Below are positions 13,041 to 20,623 of a stretch of 20,623 nucleotides of DNA, in pieces. Source of the DNA: Chloroflexota bacterium. GTDB taxonomy: Bacteria > Chloroflexota > Anaerolineae > Aggregatilineales > Phototrophicaceae. The stretch covers positions 1-20,623 of the forward strand of contig JAEZAF010000110.1 of the NCBI GenBank assembly GCA_023430545.1, given 5' to 3'. Position numbers and translations under genes: made by a program. Each line of letters opens with the position of its first letter. Within the stretch, counting starts at the first letter, position 1. The notes under the pieces were generated by a model. It worked only from the letters and a program-made list of their open reading frames with translations. It did not search any database and was not told where the DNA came from.

Positions 13041-14150
13041 TCAGCGGATGGGGACGGCGTCCACTACGCCCTTCAGACCGACATAGGGGGCGAAGATCCA
13101 GCCGACCTTGCCATTGTATTTGACCTGAAGCCAGTGATTCTTGAAGGCCTGAACAGTACGGCCAATCACCGGGACTTCGGCCCCCCACGGGATTTTGTCG
13201 ATGATCTGCGTTCGCTCACTGGGTCGCCGCCGCATATTCATCACGGCCCGGGTGACACCCGTCACTCCTTTCTCTTCAGCGTTGTCGATCTGGTCGAAGA
13301 TGGTGCTGGTAAAGGGGATAGCATCAATATTTCCGCTGACTTCAAAGTAGCGACCAGAGACCCATCCCTGAGAGTCGCCAGCGGCGATCTTGTACCATGT
13401 GAACAGGCCTTCGTCGGTGTTTCGTTCCAGAATCGGGTAGACCTTGCCGGGACGGGCCACATTCACCAGCGATGCGCCGAGGTAGGGGCCGGTTCGCATG
13501 GACAGACCGCGCACGACGACGACCTGTCCAGTTGCAGCGGGAACCGGTGTAGCAGTCGGGCCGGTGGGGGTGAATCCGGGCTGCTGTGTTCCACCGCCGC
13601 CACCACCTGTGTAACCCCACTGCACCTGCAGAATACCGGTATCGGTGAACTGAACGTAGTCGACGCGCATCGAAACGGGTCCAGCGATCAAGCTCTGGGC
13701 GATAGTCACCTGCTTGCACTGACCCGTGCAGGGACTCGGCTGGGTTGAGGCGTCCAGAAGCTGGGTCATATCGTCATGGACGACGACATTGTTGATGGTG
13801 AGGCGCATACCGTCGTTATAACGCAGCGTGAAGATGTAATTACCGGTCTGCGCAAACTGTTCTGTAGTGGTAAATGTCGCTGAAAAATTATTCGGGTTAA
13901 CTCCGGGTACAGGAACTGGATTGCTCGTGCGCAGACAGTTCGTTGCCCCATTGGTAAAGTTACAGTTTAGTCCTTCAGGCAGGCTGGCGGTCGCGGCAGG
14001 GGTGCCACTGAGCGTAGTGTTATTAAAGAAAGTGCCGATCCAGTTCGTACCGAGGATCTGGGCATCGACTGTGTCCACCGTGACGAGGGCAGGTACTGTC
14101 AGCAGCATCAGCAGCGCCAACAGCAGCAAAAAGCGATTTCGATGTTTCAT
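13041..14150 (-). CDS. Secreted PA14-like protein with two SH3b domains
   Basis: The product is 369 residues. It has a signal peptide (1-30, hydrophobic run then VDA-QI). Residues 31-180 are PA14-like: WIGTFFNNTTLSG, then FSATFTTTEQF and NYIFTLRYNDGMRLTINN, ending QVQWGY. Four cysteines (63, 72, 141, 145) could make two disulfides. A Gly/Pro/Thr spacer follows (181-208), then two SH3b domains (about 209-273 with VRGLSMRTGP, and 297-361 with AVMNMRRRPSER). PA14 domains often bind glycans and bacterial SH3b domains bind cell wall, so a surface or extracellular adhesin is inferred. AAGGAG lies 11-12 bases before the ATG. The next gene upstream is a paralogue. Confidence 0.85.
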   Translation of the reverse strand: MKHRNRFLLLLALLMLLTVPALVTVDTVDAQILGTNWIGTFFNNTTLSGTPAATASLPEGLNCNFTNGATNCLRTSNPVPVPGVNPNNFSATFTTTEQFAQTGNYIFTLRYNDGMRLTINNVVVHDDMTQLLDASTQPSPCTGQCKQVTIAQSLIAGPVSMRVDYVQFTDTGILQVQWGYTGGGGGGTQQPGFTPTGPTATPVPAATGQVVVVRGLSMRTGPYLGASLVNVARPGKVYPILERNTDEGLFTWYKIAAGDSQGWVSGRYFEVSGNIDAIPFTSTIFDQIDNAEEKGVTGVTRAVMNMRRRPSERTQIIDKIPWGAEVPVIGRTVQAFKNHWLQVKYNGKVGWIFAPYVGLKGVVDAVPIR

Positions 14151-14313
14151 GGGGTTTTGATCTCCTTACTCAAGAGGCGGGCGCGCCGTTATGATGTCCG
14201 TTATAAGTTCGATGATAAAATCAACTGAAGCACAGAACGCTGGTAAAGTTCAATCGTACCTGACTCCTACCCGACGGGTGGGGTCTGCTGCATAGCTCAA
14301 TATCATTATCTGT

Positions 14314-14319
14314 ATTATA
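14314..14319 (-). promoter_or_regulatory. TATAAT -10 box upstream of the PA14/SH3b gene
   Basis: A perfect TATAAT on the minus strand lies about 165 bases before the start. A good -35 is not seen. The resulting long leader would contain the hairpin around ACCC-GAC-GGGT (14269-14279). Confidence 0.35.
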
Positions 14320-14360
14320 GACAAACGTAAGCATAGCGCATCCCTTGAGAACGCACCAAA

Positions 14361-14395
14361 ATAAAAAGCGATCCAATGAATCGGTTGGATCGCTT
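14361..14395 (-). terminator. Intrinsic terminator of the PA14/jelly-roll protein gene
   Basis: AAGCGATCCAA (14366-14376) and TTGGATCGCTT (14385-14395) pair perfectly over 11 bp around an 8-nt loop. On the minus strand it runs into TTTTTATTTT. It lies 23 bases past the stop at 14418 and insulates the two paralogues from each other. Confidence 0.88.
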
Positions 14396-14417
14396 ATGTA
14401 ACGAGGGCTATTGAGGT

Positions 14418-15479
14418 TTATGGCTGGGGCAGTGGGTGTAAGGGGAGATTACGGGTTACGTCGACATTCGTCGTCAGGCTCAGGCTGTCGTAGAACACCT
14501 TGCCCTTATTGCCTTTGTTGACCAGCATGAGTTTGACCTTTGCCGGGTGATCGTTTACAGGCACAATCATTGACGTTACAAAATTGCTGAGGGGTGCATA
14601 GCTGCCGCCCGTGTCGCCGGGGATATCGATTACCCATTTATCCTTTGGCTGGTCGCTGTTGGGATATGAAACGATAACCTTCACGCTGCTTTTCACCTTC
14701 CCGCTCGCCTTAACATAGCCATCCAGAGTCAGTGAAGTTGAGGTGAAGAGAACGGTGTTTCCAGTATTTACCAGCTTCGCATTTTCATCAGCGCTACCCT
14801 TGAAACGGAAGGCACACTCACCTTCATGAGCGAAAGTTTTTGCGTCGGTATTGCACTTTACCTTATCACCAGTGCCGTTTTTGAGCGTCCAACCTGCCAG
14901 TTCATTTTCAAACCCGCCGTTAACCAGAAGTGATTCTGCGTCGGGATTGAAGCCCCACTGAATCTGTAGAATGGCTGCATCGGTGTACTGGACGTAGTCG
15001 GCACGCATTGCCACTTCGGGTTCTGTAATATTCACCGTGACCCGAACCTCTTTGCAGAGATCCTGACAAGCGCCTATGGCATCGGGATCAAGTTGCTGAT
15101 TGAAATCGTCATGCACCACAACTTCATTGATCGTCAGGCGTAAACCATCGTTGTAACGCAGTGTAAATGTATATGGGCCAAGTTCTGTAAATTCCTGTGT
15201 AGAAGTAAAAGTTCCTGAAAATTGCGTTTGGTTGACACCGGGAATGGGGACGGGGACCTGCTTAGCGCAGTTGTTCACCTCCTCAGACCAGTTACAACTT
15301 AATCCATCCGGGAATGTGGACGTCGCGACAGGTTCACCGATGAGGGTCGTGTTATTAAAGAAGGTGCCAGTCCAGTCTATACCCAGAATCTGTGCATTCA
15401 CGTGATCTGTGCTGATGAGGACGGATACGATGAGCAGCAGCATTGCCAGGAGCATGGGAAAAGGATTGCGGGTATTCAA
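14418..15479 (-). CDS. Secreted PA14-like protein with C-terminal carbohydrate-binding-like jelly roll
   Basis: The product is 353 residues. The signal peptide ends near VNA-QI (29). Residues 30-177 are a PA14-like domain closely related to that of the next gene, with identical blocks such as GTFFNNTTL, TFTLRYNDG and VVVHDD, and the same four cysteines (62, 71, 138, 142). Residues 183-335 start LLVNGGFENELAGW, the usual opening of CBM4/9-like beta-jelly-roll domains, so glycan binding is plausible. The start is TTG: AAGGAG lies 9 bases upstream and the N-terminus then aligns residue for residue with the paralogue (MNTRNPF / MKHRNRF). An internal ATG (15455) would cut the signal peptide short. 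Confidence 0.82.
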   Translation of the reverse strand: MNTRNPFPMLLAMLLLIVSVLISTDHVNAQILGIDWTGTFFNNTTLIGEPVATSTFPDGLSCNWSEEVNNCAKQVPVPIPGVNQTQFSGTFTSTQEFTELGPYTFTLRYNDGLRLTINEVVVHDDFNQQLDPDAIGACQDLCKEVRVTVNITEPEVAMRADYVQYTDAAILQIQWGFNPDAESLLVNGGFENELAGWTLKNGTGDKVKCNTDAKTFAHEGECAFRFKGSADENAKLVNTGNTVLFTSTSLTLDGYVKASGKVKSSVKVIVSYPNSDQPKDKWVIDIPGDTGGSYAPLSNFVTSMIVPVNDHPAKVKLMLVNKGNKGKVFYDSLSLTTNVDVTRNLPLHPLPQP

Positions 15480-15654
15480 GGAAACAGTCTCCTTAACTCA
15501 AAGGTTAAAAGATGCGTTGCGACATTCGCCGTGACCGCATCGTAATGTAAATTGACACATAGAGTTCGGGGGGAGTTCCATACTCGCAGAAAATGCGCAT
15601 TCTGAGGTTAGTCTTTGTTAAGTATGCAACGCACACATGGCAGACTGCGTATAT

Positions 15655-15660
15655 ATTATA
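15655..15660 (-). promoter_or_regulatory. TATAAT in the divergent spacer of the PA14 and DUF4342 genes
   Basis: The AT-rich block 15651-15660 gives TATAAT on the minus strand, about 175 bases before the PA14 gene, the same layout as its paralogue. On the plus strand it offers TATTAT (15654-15659) about 42 bases before the DUF4342 ATG. Neither has a clear -35. Confidence 0.3.
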
Positions 15661-15700
15661 GTCAAGAAAAAAAGAACCCTACCAAGCAGGAGAACCTAAA

Positions 15701-16069
15701 ATGTCTGACAACCAGAACAATCAGGGTAACCAGAATCAGGAATTCAAGAAGACTGTCGAGACCGTCAGTGAAGAACTGGAGATGATCGGCAGTCAGGTGA
15801 GTGAGAAACTTCAGGAAGTCGTTCGTCAGGGGAATGTCCGTCGCGTGATTATCCGCACATCCGATGACCGTGTGCTGATGGACACCACGCTGACCGTCGG
15901 CGCGGTGGCCGGTGGAGTGTTTGCACTCGTGGCTGGCCCGATGGTGACGGCGATTGCGGCGATTGCAGCGATTGTTGGCCGTGTGAAGGTTGAGATCGTG
16001 CGTGAAGTGGTCGATGGTGATGTGCTGGATGGCAAGGCCCGCATCCAGATCACGGAAGACGAGAGCTAG
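15701..16069 (+). CDS. DUF4342 family protein
   Basis: The product is 122 residues. A polar Asn/Gln-rich start (MSDNQNNQGNQNQ) leads to a helix (15-45), then GNVRRVIIRTSDDRVLMDTTLTVGAVAGG (about 44-72), a hydrophobic helix rich in Ala/Ile (72-92), and VKVEIVRE. This order, with the GNVRR(I/V)II and LTVG motifs, is that of DUF4342, a family of small proteins with no established function. The hydrophobic segment may associate with the membrane. GGAG lies 9 bases before the ATG. It is a single-gene unit, closed by a strong terminator. Confidence 0.85.
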   Translation: MSDNQNNQGNQNQEFKKTVETVSEELEMIGSQVSEKLQEVVRQGNVRRVIIRTSDDRVLMDTTLTVGAVAGGVFALVAGPMVTAIAAIAAIVGRVKVEIVREVVDGDVLDGKARIQITEDES

Positions 16070-16116
16070 GCTCACACTCCCGTCAGCCGCTTCAGCTTTA
16101 CCGCAGTACAAGTCAG

Positions 16117-16152
16117 GCGCAGTGCCTCTAACCGATGGCGCTGCGCTTTTTT
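16117..16152 (+). terminator. Intrinsic terminator of the DUF4342 gene
   Basis: GCGCAGTGCC (16117-16126) pairs with GGCGCTGCGC (16137-16146) over 10 bp with one G-U, and six T follow (16147-16152). It lies about 48 bases after the stop. Confidence 0.88.
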
Positions 16153-16245
16153 GTTGACGCAATAAGACTGCGTTAGGCTAATTACTTGTATAAAGTGAAC
16201 AAATAACTAGCGGCATCCAAAACGATTGGGTAAGCCTAAGTCTCT

Positions 16246-16295
16246 GGTACCGGGCAGTTAAAAATTTCGTCCACGCAATAAAAGCCCGGAGTACC
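16246..16295 (+). promoter_or_regulatory. Leader hairpin upstream of the sugar-binding protein gene
   Basis: GGTAC plus CGGGC (16246-16255) pairs with GCCCGGAGTACC (16284-16295) with a two-base bulge, enclosing 28 bases. It sits 33 bases before the start. It could stabilise or control the binding-protein mRNA. Confidence 0.4.
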
Positions 16296-16328
16296 TGAAA
16301 TATATTTACTCACGCAATGGAGGTTCGT

Positions 16329-17612
16329 ATGTTAAAGAGAGTTCTGTCAGTCATAATCCTCGTGCTGCTGACCAGTCTGGGTGGCGTCAGCGCGCAGGAA
16401 GAGGACGTCCGTTTTGTATCGTTTCTCACCACGTTCGGTGGTTCCGAAGCTGATGCGCTGAAGGTCTCGCTGGATGCTTTTACCGAAGCGACCGGTATTC
16501 AGGTGATCTTTGAAAGCAACCGTGAGCTGGTCCCGATTCTCCGCACCCGTATCGCGGGTGGCAGCCCTCCTGATGTCGCGCTGATCCCGCAGCCAGGTGT
16601 GATGGCTGAATTTGCCCGCGCTGGTAATCTGGTCCCGCTGGTGAACGAAGATGGCAGCGCTGGCCTGATCGACCCGGCAGTGCTGACCGATAACTACGGC
16701 CAGTCGATCCTCGATCTGGGTGTGGTAGACGGTACGACCTACGGTTTCCTCGCCAAGGCCAACTCGAAGAGCACGGTTTGGTACAAGCCGGCTTCGTTCG
16801 AAGCACTGGGTGTGGAAGTCCCGGAAACATGGGAAGATTTACTCGCTATCCAGCAGGCGTATGTGGATGCCGGACAGACCCCGTGGAGCATCGGTGGTTC
16901 TGATGCATGGACGCTGACCGATTGGTTCGAGAACATCTATGTCCGCCTGAATGGGCCGGAAAAGTATCTGCAGCTCTTCCAGACGCATGAAATCCCGTGG
17001 ACGGATGAGAGCGTCGTCAATACCATGAACGAACTTGCCAAGATCGTCTCCCCGGCAGATACCAATCTGGCTGGCGGCGTGGACGGCACGCTCTCGACCG
17101 ACTTCATCAGCGCGGCGAATCTGGTCTTCCGTCCGGATGCACAGGCTGAGATGTACTACGAAGGCGGTTTCATGGGCGGTATCATCTCCAACAACTTCCC
17201 GGATCTGACCCCGGTGGATGACTTCAACGCCTTCCTGTTCCCGGCTGCCAATGAAGAATTTGGTGCTCCGGTGGTGGGTGGTGGTGACTTCCTTGTGGCG
17301 TTCTCTGATCGTCCGGAAGTGGCGGAACTGATCGCATGGATGGCTGGCGAAGAGGGCAATACGCTGTGGGCAGGTACCGGCGCGATCGTCTCCCCGAACC
17401 TGAATGTCGCGATGGATGTTTACAGTCCGCTGGCCGCAATCGATGCCGGACAGGTGGCGAATGCCTCCGCGTTCGTGTTCGACGGCTCTGACCTGATGCC
17501 AAGCGCGGCTGGCAGTGCATTTGGTACGGCCCTGCAGGACTTCATTGCTGAACCAGAAGCGCTTGAAGATCTGCTTCAGGATGTGGAAGATGCGGCAGCA
17601 ACCAGCTACTAG
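16329..17612 (+). CDS. Extracellular sugar-binding protein of an ABC importer
   Basis: The product is 427 residues. It captures a sugar or oligosaccharide outside the cell and hands it to the permeases encoded next. The signal peptide MLKRVLSVIILVLLTSLGGV is cleaved near VSA-QEE; no lipobox cysteine is present, so anchoring is unclear. DVRFVSFLTTFGGSEADALK, FTEATGIQVIFES, GGSPPDVALIPQPGVMAEFARAG and VPETWEDLLAIQQAYVDAG are typical of family 1 solute-binding proteins, closest in feel to alpha-glucoside binders (AglE-like). The ATG at 16329 is preceded by GGAGG at 5 bases; the ATG at 16317 contains that site itself and is rejected. The exact sugar is not determinable. Confidence 0.9.
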   Translation: MLKRVLSVIILVLLTSLGGVSAQEEDVRFVSFLTTFGGSEADALKVSLDAFTEATGIQVIFESNRELVPILRTRIAGGSPPDVALIPQPGVMAEFARAGNLVPLVNEDGSAGLIDPAVLTDNYGQSILDLGVVDGTTYGFLAKANSKSTVWYKPASFEALGVEVPETWEDLLAIQQAYVDAGQTPWSIGGSDAWTLTDWFENIYVRLNGPEKYLQLFQTHEIPWTDESVVNTMNELAKIVSPADTNLAGGVDGTLSTDFISAANLVFRPDAQAEMYYEGGFMGGIISNNFPDLTPVDDFNAFLFPAANEEFGAPVVGGGDFLVAFSDRPEVAELIAWMAGEEGNTLWAGTGAIVSPNLNVAMDVYSPLAAIDAGQVANASAFVFDGSDLMPSAAGSAFGTALQDFIAEPEALEDLLQDVEDAAATSY

Positions 17613-17693
17613 GCAATTGGGCTAGTAGGGCTGACTGCATCGGTCTACGGTATACATCAGGCTGGTAAACTGCTTCTGACAGTTTAAAGCACA

Positions 17694-17725
17694 CAAGGGC
17701 GGATGGATCAATCTATCCGCCCTTG
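17694..17725 (+). terminator. Stem-loop between binding protein and permease genes
   Basis: CAAGGGCGGAT (17694-17704) pairs perfectly with ATCCGCCCTTG (17715-17725), 11 bp, with possible extra pairs inside. Only a weak T-rich tail follows (CCCGTTATTATCC). Such hairpins after binding-protein genes often cause partial termination or protect the mRNA end, making the binding protein more abundant than the permeases. Confidence 0.6.
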
Positions 17726-17809
17726 CCCGTTATTATCCTGACCACAGGCGCGTCATGTGTGCGCTTGGATGATGCGTAAAGGTCTATTACGTTTTCAAGC
17801 AGGCTCAAT

Positions 17810-18703
17810 ATGAAAACAACAGGTATTTCTGGCTGGCTGTTTGTGCTGCCAGCCGCAATTTTATTGACGGTCTTTCTGATCTATCCGACACTGCGCACCA
17901 TTCAACTGAGTTTTGATACGGGTACCGGGTTTACGACTTCAGAATATGTCGGGTTTCAGAATTATGTTGATCTCTTTACCAGAGATCGTTTTTTCTTTGA
18001 TGCGGATCAGTGGCCCCCACGGGGTGCGGTTTTTACCACACTCCTGTGGCTTTTTCTGTTTACTGGCGGGACCGTCGGCCTGGGGCTGCTGATCGCCGTG
18101 CTGGCGAACTCGGTACGCTATGAAGTGCTGATCAAGACCGTTATCTTTCTGCCGATGGGGATTTCGTTTACTGCTGCGGGGATTATCTGGCGATTTGTCT
18201 ACAGCCCGGACCCGAATATCGGGGTGCTGAATGCCATGCTGAATTCACTGGGGATGGACCCTGTCTCATGGCTGGGGCGCACGGATGTGGTGAATCCCGC
18301 GCTGATCATCGCGGCGATCTGGATCAATACCGGTTTCTGTATGGTGATCCTCTCGGCGGCGCTGAAAGGACTGCCAACGGAAGTGCTGGAAGCGGCCCGA
18401 GTTGACGGGGCTACGAAGCCCCAGATCTTCTGGCGGGTGACGCTGCCGATGATCTGGCCGACGGTGGTGGTGGTCAGCACGACGATGATCATCAATGTGC
18501 TGAAGGCTTTCGACCTGGTGTACATCATGACACAGGGTGGTCCGCGAGGTGCAAGCCGTGTGATCGGCTTTACCATGTACTGGGAAACCTTCCAGAATGG
18601 GAGACCGGGATACGGAAGCGCGGTGGCGGTGATCATGCTGGTGCTGGTGCTGCCGTTTATTTACTTCAATATCCGCCGCTATCAGAGAGAAGGGCGCGCA
18701 TAA
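17810..18703 (+). CDS. Sugar ABC transporter permease, MalF/UgpA type
   Basis: The product is 297 residues of inner-membrane protein with six predicted membrane segments, the first at WLFVLPAAILLTVFLIYP. EAARVDGATKPQIFWRVTLPMI (about 196-217) is the EAA loop that docks with the ATPase. The NIGVLNAMLNSLG stretch and GGPRGASR are common in MalF-like permeases of family 1 importers. The ribosome-binding site before the ATG is weak (AGGCTCAAT). The stop overlaps the start of the next gene (TAATG), so the pair is translationally coupled. It pairs with the MalG-type partner to form the channel. Confidence 0.92.
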   Translation: MKTTGISGWLFVLPAAILLTVFLIYPTLRTIQLSFDTGTGFTTSEYVGFQNYVDLFTRDRFFFDADQWPPRGAVFTTLLWLFLFTGGTVGLGLLIAVLANSVRYEVLIKTVIFLPMGISFTAAGIIWRFVYSPDPNIGVLNAMLNSLGMDPVSWLGRTDVVNPALIIAAIWINTGFCMVILSAALKGLPTEVLEAARVDGATKPQIFWRVTLPMIWPTVVVVSTTMIINVLKAFDLVYIMTQGGPRGASRVIGFTMYWETFQNGRPGYGSAVAVIMLVLVLPFIYFNIRRYQREGRA

Positions 18704-19602
18704 TGTCGAGTGTAACTACAACCACGACCACCGCGTCATCAACGGTGCAGACTCAAGCCACCCGGCGTCTGGGGGAATTTCTGGGACGGTGGCTGGTGCA
18801 TATCGTTCTCTTCTCGCTGGCGATCATCTGGCTGGTGCCGTCTGTGGGGCTGCTGATCACGTCATTCCGTCCACGGGGTGCGATCGCAGACTCCGGCTGG
18901 TGGACGGCGCTGGCTCCGGCACGGTTCACGGTTGAGAATTATGAACAGGTGCTGACGGCTCAGGGGATGGGGGACAGCTTCCTCAACAGTTTTCTGATCA
19001 CGCTGCCGAGTACCTTCCTGACGGTGTTCATTGCGTCACTGGCGGCTTACGGGCTGTCGTTTGGCAGGTTCCGCCTGCGGAATACCTTCTTCCTGATCGT
19101 GCTCGCACTGCTGGTGGTGCCGCTTCAGACGACACTGGTACCGGTGCTTCAGCTTTATAACCGGCTGGGGCTGACGGGATCATTTATCGGTATCTGGATC
19201 GCGCATACGGCCTATGGTCTGCCCTTTGCGATCTATCTGCTGCGGAACTTCTTCGCGTCACTGCCTTATGAACTGGCAGAGTCGGCGAAAATCGACGGGG
19301 CGAATGAGTGGACGATCTTCTCGAGAATCGTGATTCCGCTCTCGGTCCCGGCGCTGGCGTCGCTGGGGATCTTCCAGTTTATGTGGATCTGGAATGACCT
19401 GCTGGTGTCGCTGGTCTATATGAGTACACCGGACCGCCAGCCGATGACGGTGCGTATTCAGGCCATGCTGGGGACCTACGCGACGGAGTGGCATATCATG
19501 AGCGCTGCGGCGTTTATCTCGATGTTTGTGCCGCTGCTGGTGTTCTTCGCACTTCAGCGTTACTTTGTGGTCGGCCTGACGGCGGGTGCGGTCAAAGCAT
19601 AA
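18703..19602 (+). CDS. Sugar ABC transporter permease, MalG/UgpE type
   Basis: The product is 299 residues. A Thr/Ser-rich cytoplasmic start (MSSVTTTTTTASSTVQ) is followed by six membrane segments. ELAESAKIDGANEWTIFSRI (about 189-208) is the EAA loop, and the LPYELAES and PLSVPALASLGIFQFMWIWND stretches are typical of MalG-like permeases. It completes the channel with the preceding permease. No ATP-binding subunit follows: the next gene is an esterase after a terminator-like palindrome, so a shared MsiK/UgpC-type ATPase encoded elsewhere is inferred, as in many family 1 importers. Confidence 0.92.
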   Translation: MSSVTTTTTTASSTVQTQATRRLGEFLGRWLVHIVLFSLAIIWLVPSVGLLITSFRPRGAIADSGWWTALAPARFTVENYEQVLTAQGMGDSFLNSFLITLPSTFLTVFIASLAAYGLSFGRFRLRNTFFLIVLALLVVPLQTTLVPVLQLYNRLGLTGSFIGIWIAHTAYGLPFAIYLLRNFFASLPYELAESAKIDGANEWTIFSRIVIPLSVPALASLGIFQFMWIWNDLLVSLVYMSTPDRQPMTVRIQAMLGTYATEWHIMSAAAFISMFVPLLVFFALQRYFVVGLTAGAVKA

Positions 19603-19646
19603 GCGTTCAATAAATGCTCAATGCATCGATATGGTTGTGAAAGATG

Positions 19647-19666
19647 GGGCGCAGTATACTGCGCCC
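19647..19666 (+). terminator. Perfect 20-nt palindrome closing the ABC operon
   Basis: GGGCGCAGT (19647-19655) mirrors ACTGCGCCC (19658-19666). TTGTCTATT follows, a poor T-run. It lies 44 bases after the permease stop and 34 bases before the next gene. The stem word GGGCGCAGT recurs near 12145, and a GGCGCAGTG variant occurs at 16116. Confidence 0.6.
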
Positions 19667-19700
19667 TTGTCTATTGGGTGTGATTTAGAGGAAGCGTCCG

Positions 19701-20623
19701 ATGTGTGCCAGTGTGTTGGTTGTTATAGGTGTGATTTTCGGTGTGCTGTTCGGAATAAGTCCGGTTATGGGGCAGGCGGATGATTCAATCCAGACTGATG
19801 CGCGAGCATCGGCGGGGTGTGAGAAAGCGTCGTCTGACATGGTCAGGACTGGGATAAGTGATTACGAGCTTGAGTCTGGCGGAGAGACGCGGCGCTATGT
19901 GCTGTATGTGCCGGAGGCATTCGAGCCAACTGAGCCAACGCCGCTGGTGCTGACCTTCCACGGGTTTGCGGGCTGGCCAGAGCAGCAGATGCGCAACAGT
20001 AACTGGCGTCAGGTAGCGGATGAAGAAGGTTTGCTGGTGGTGTATCCGGAGGGGACAGGCAGGCCGCTGCGCTGGAGGATCGGGCAGGATTTCTCTGAGT
20101 CAGGTGATGCAGAGAAAGACCTGACATTTATCGGCGATCTGTTGGATACGCTGACCGAGCAGTTCTGCATTGACCTCAACCGGGTATATGCCAACGGTTT
20201 GTCGAACGGCGGTGGGATGAGCTATTTGCTGGCGTGTGAAATGGCAGACCAGTTTGCAGCAGTTGGCACTGTCGCCGGTGCATATATCGAACCTGAGGAT
20301 GGCTGCGAACCCTCAAGGCCGATTCCGGTGATGACCTTTCACGGGACTGATGACCAGATTGTCTCGTATACCGGTGCGCAGTCTGAACGTTTCAGTTTTC
20401 CAGCGATTGAGGACTGGGTGGCAGACTGGGGCGAACGCAACGGCTGTGACGCTGCTCCGGAAGATCTACCGGAGAACGGCGAGGTCAGTAGTATTCAGTA
20501 TGTAAACTGCGATGAAGATGCCGAGGTGATTTTCTACACCATCGATGGCGGCGGTCATACATGGCCGGGAAGTGAAGAGCCGATGCCGAGACTGATCACA
20601 GGGCATACGACTCAGGATATCGA
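19701..20623 (+). CDS. Secreted PHB-depolymerase/feruloyl-esterase-like hydrolase, partial at right edge
   Basis: The frame is open from the ATG at 19701 to the end of the window (307 residues seen). A signal peptide (1-24, VLVVIGVIFGVLFGISPVMG) indicates export. RRYVLYVPEAF and LVLTFHGFAG (82-91) start the alpha/beta hydrolase fold. GLSNGGGMSY (166-175) is the nucleophile elbow with Ser168, HGTDDQIV (214-221) holds the acid residue and GGGHTWPG (283-290) the catalytic His286. This is the LpqC/esterase-PHB-type family, which cleaves polyesters, feruloyl or acetyl esters on plant polysaccharide. GAGGAAG lies 6 bases before the ATG. Only the C-terminal end is missing. Substrate choice is open; being next to a sugar importer favours a carbohydrate ester. 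Confidence 0.88.
   Translation, partial: MCASVLVVIGVIFGVLFGISPVMGQADDSIQTDARASAGCEKASSDMVRTGISDYELESGGETRRYVLYVPEAFEPTEPTPLVLTFHGFAGWPEQQMRNSNWRQVADEEGLLVVYPEGTGRPLRWRIGQDFSESGDAEKDLTFIGDLLDTLTEQFCIDLNRVYANGLSNGGGMSYLLACEMADQFAAVGTVAGAYIEPEDGCEPSRPIPVMTFHGTDDQIVSYTGAQSERFSFPAIEDWVADWGERNGCDAAPEDLPENGEVSSIQYVNCDEDAEVIFYTIDGGGHTWPGSEEPMPRLITGHTTQDI

Overview
The window looks like chromosomal DNA of a Chloroflexota bacterium, probably near Anaerolineae, carrying one end of an integrated or formerly plasmid-borne mobile element. The taxonomic hint is an inference. It rests on Thr/Pro-rich spacers (runs such as PTATP) in secreted proteins, SH3b and PA14-like cell-surface modules, a DUF4342 protein, a carbohydrate ABC importer without its own ATPase, and gene-free stretches full of GC-rich palindromes. 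No rRNA, tRNA or marker protein fixes the lineage.

Positions 1-3721 (minus strand) form a plasmid-like cassette. Read in the direction of transcription it holds an actin-like ParM/StbA-type ATPase, a ribbon-helix-helix (RHH) protein in the place of ParR, a 400-bp gene-free stretch packed with perfect inverted repeats, a small HU-like protein, a second RHH/coiled-coil protein resembling a MobC-type relaxosome factor, a HUH-type relaxase-like protein, and the start of an unrecognised gene leaving the left edge. The cassette therefore joins filament-driven DNA segregation to conjugative mobilisation. The stem-loop stretch is a good candidate for oriT or another cis-acting site. No integrase, replication gene or attachment site is visible, so its boundaries are unknown.

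Positions 4170-8335 (plus strand) carry a large secreted TPR-type protein of unknown role, then nadE (NAD+ synthase), tag (3-methyladenine DNA glycosylase I) and an alpha/beta hydrolase. The last three are so closely spaced that they are probably one transcript. Positions 8336-9239 have no credible gene. They hold a GCA/GCT trinucleotide-repeat tract with self-complementary arms and two copies of an intergenic palindromic repeat.

Positions 9240-15479 (minus strand) encode an S41-family peptidase, a SAM-dependent methyltransferase, a PfkB-family sugar kinase, a stand-alone response-regulator receiver with a long disordered tail, and two tandem secreted paralogues. The paralogues share a PA14-like domain but differ in their C-terminal modules. 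Two strong intrinsic terminators separate these last transcripts.

Positions 15701-20623 (plus strand) carry a DUF4342 protein with its own terminator, a sugar ABC importer (binding protein and two permeases) and a secreted PHB-depolymerase/feruloyl-esterase-like protein that runs off the right edge. The importer must borrow an ATPase from elsewhere. The PfkB kinase and the secreted esterase fit a heterotrophic, carbohydrate-scavenging lifestyle.
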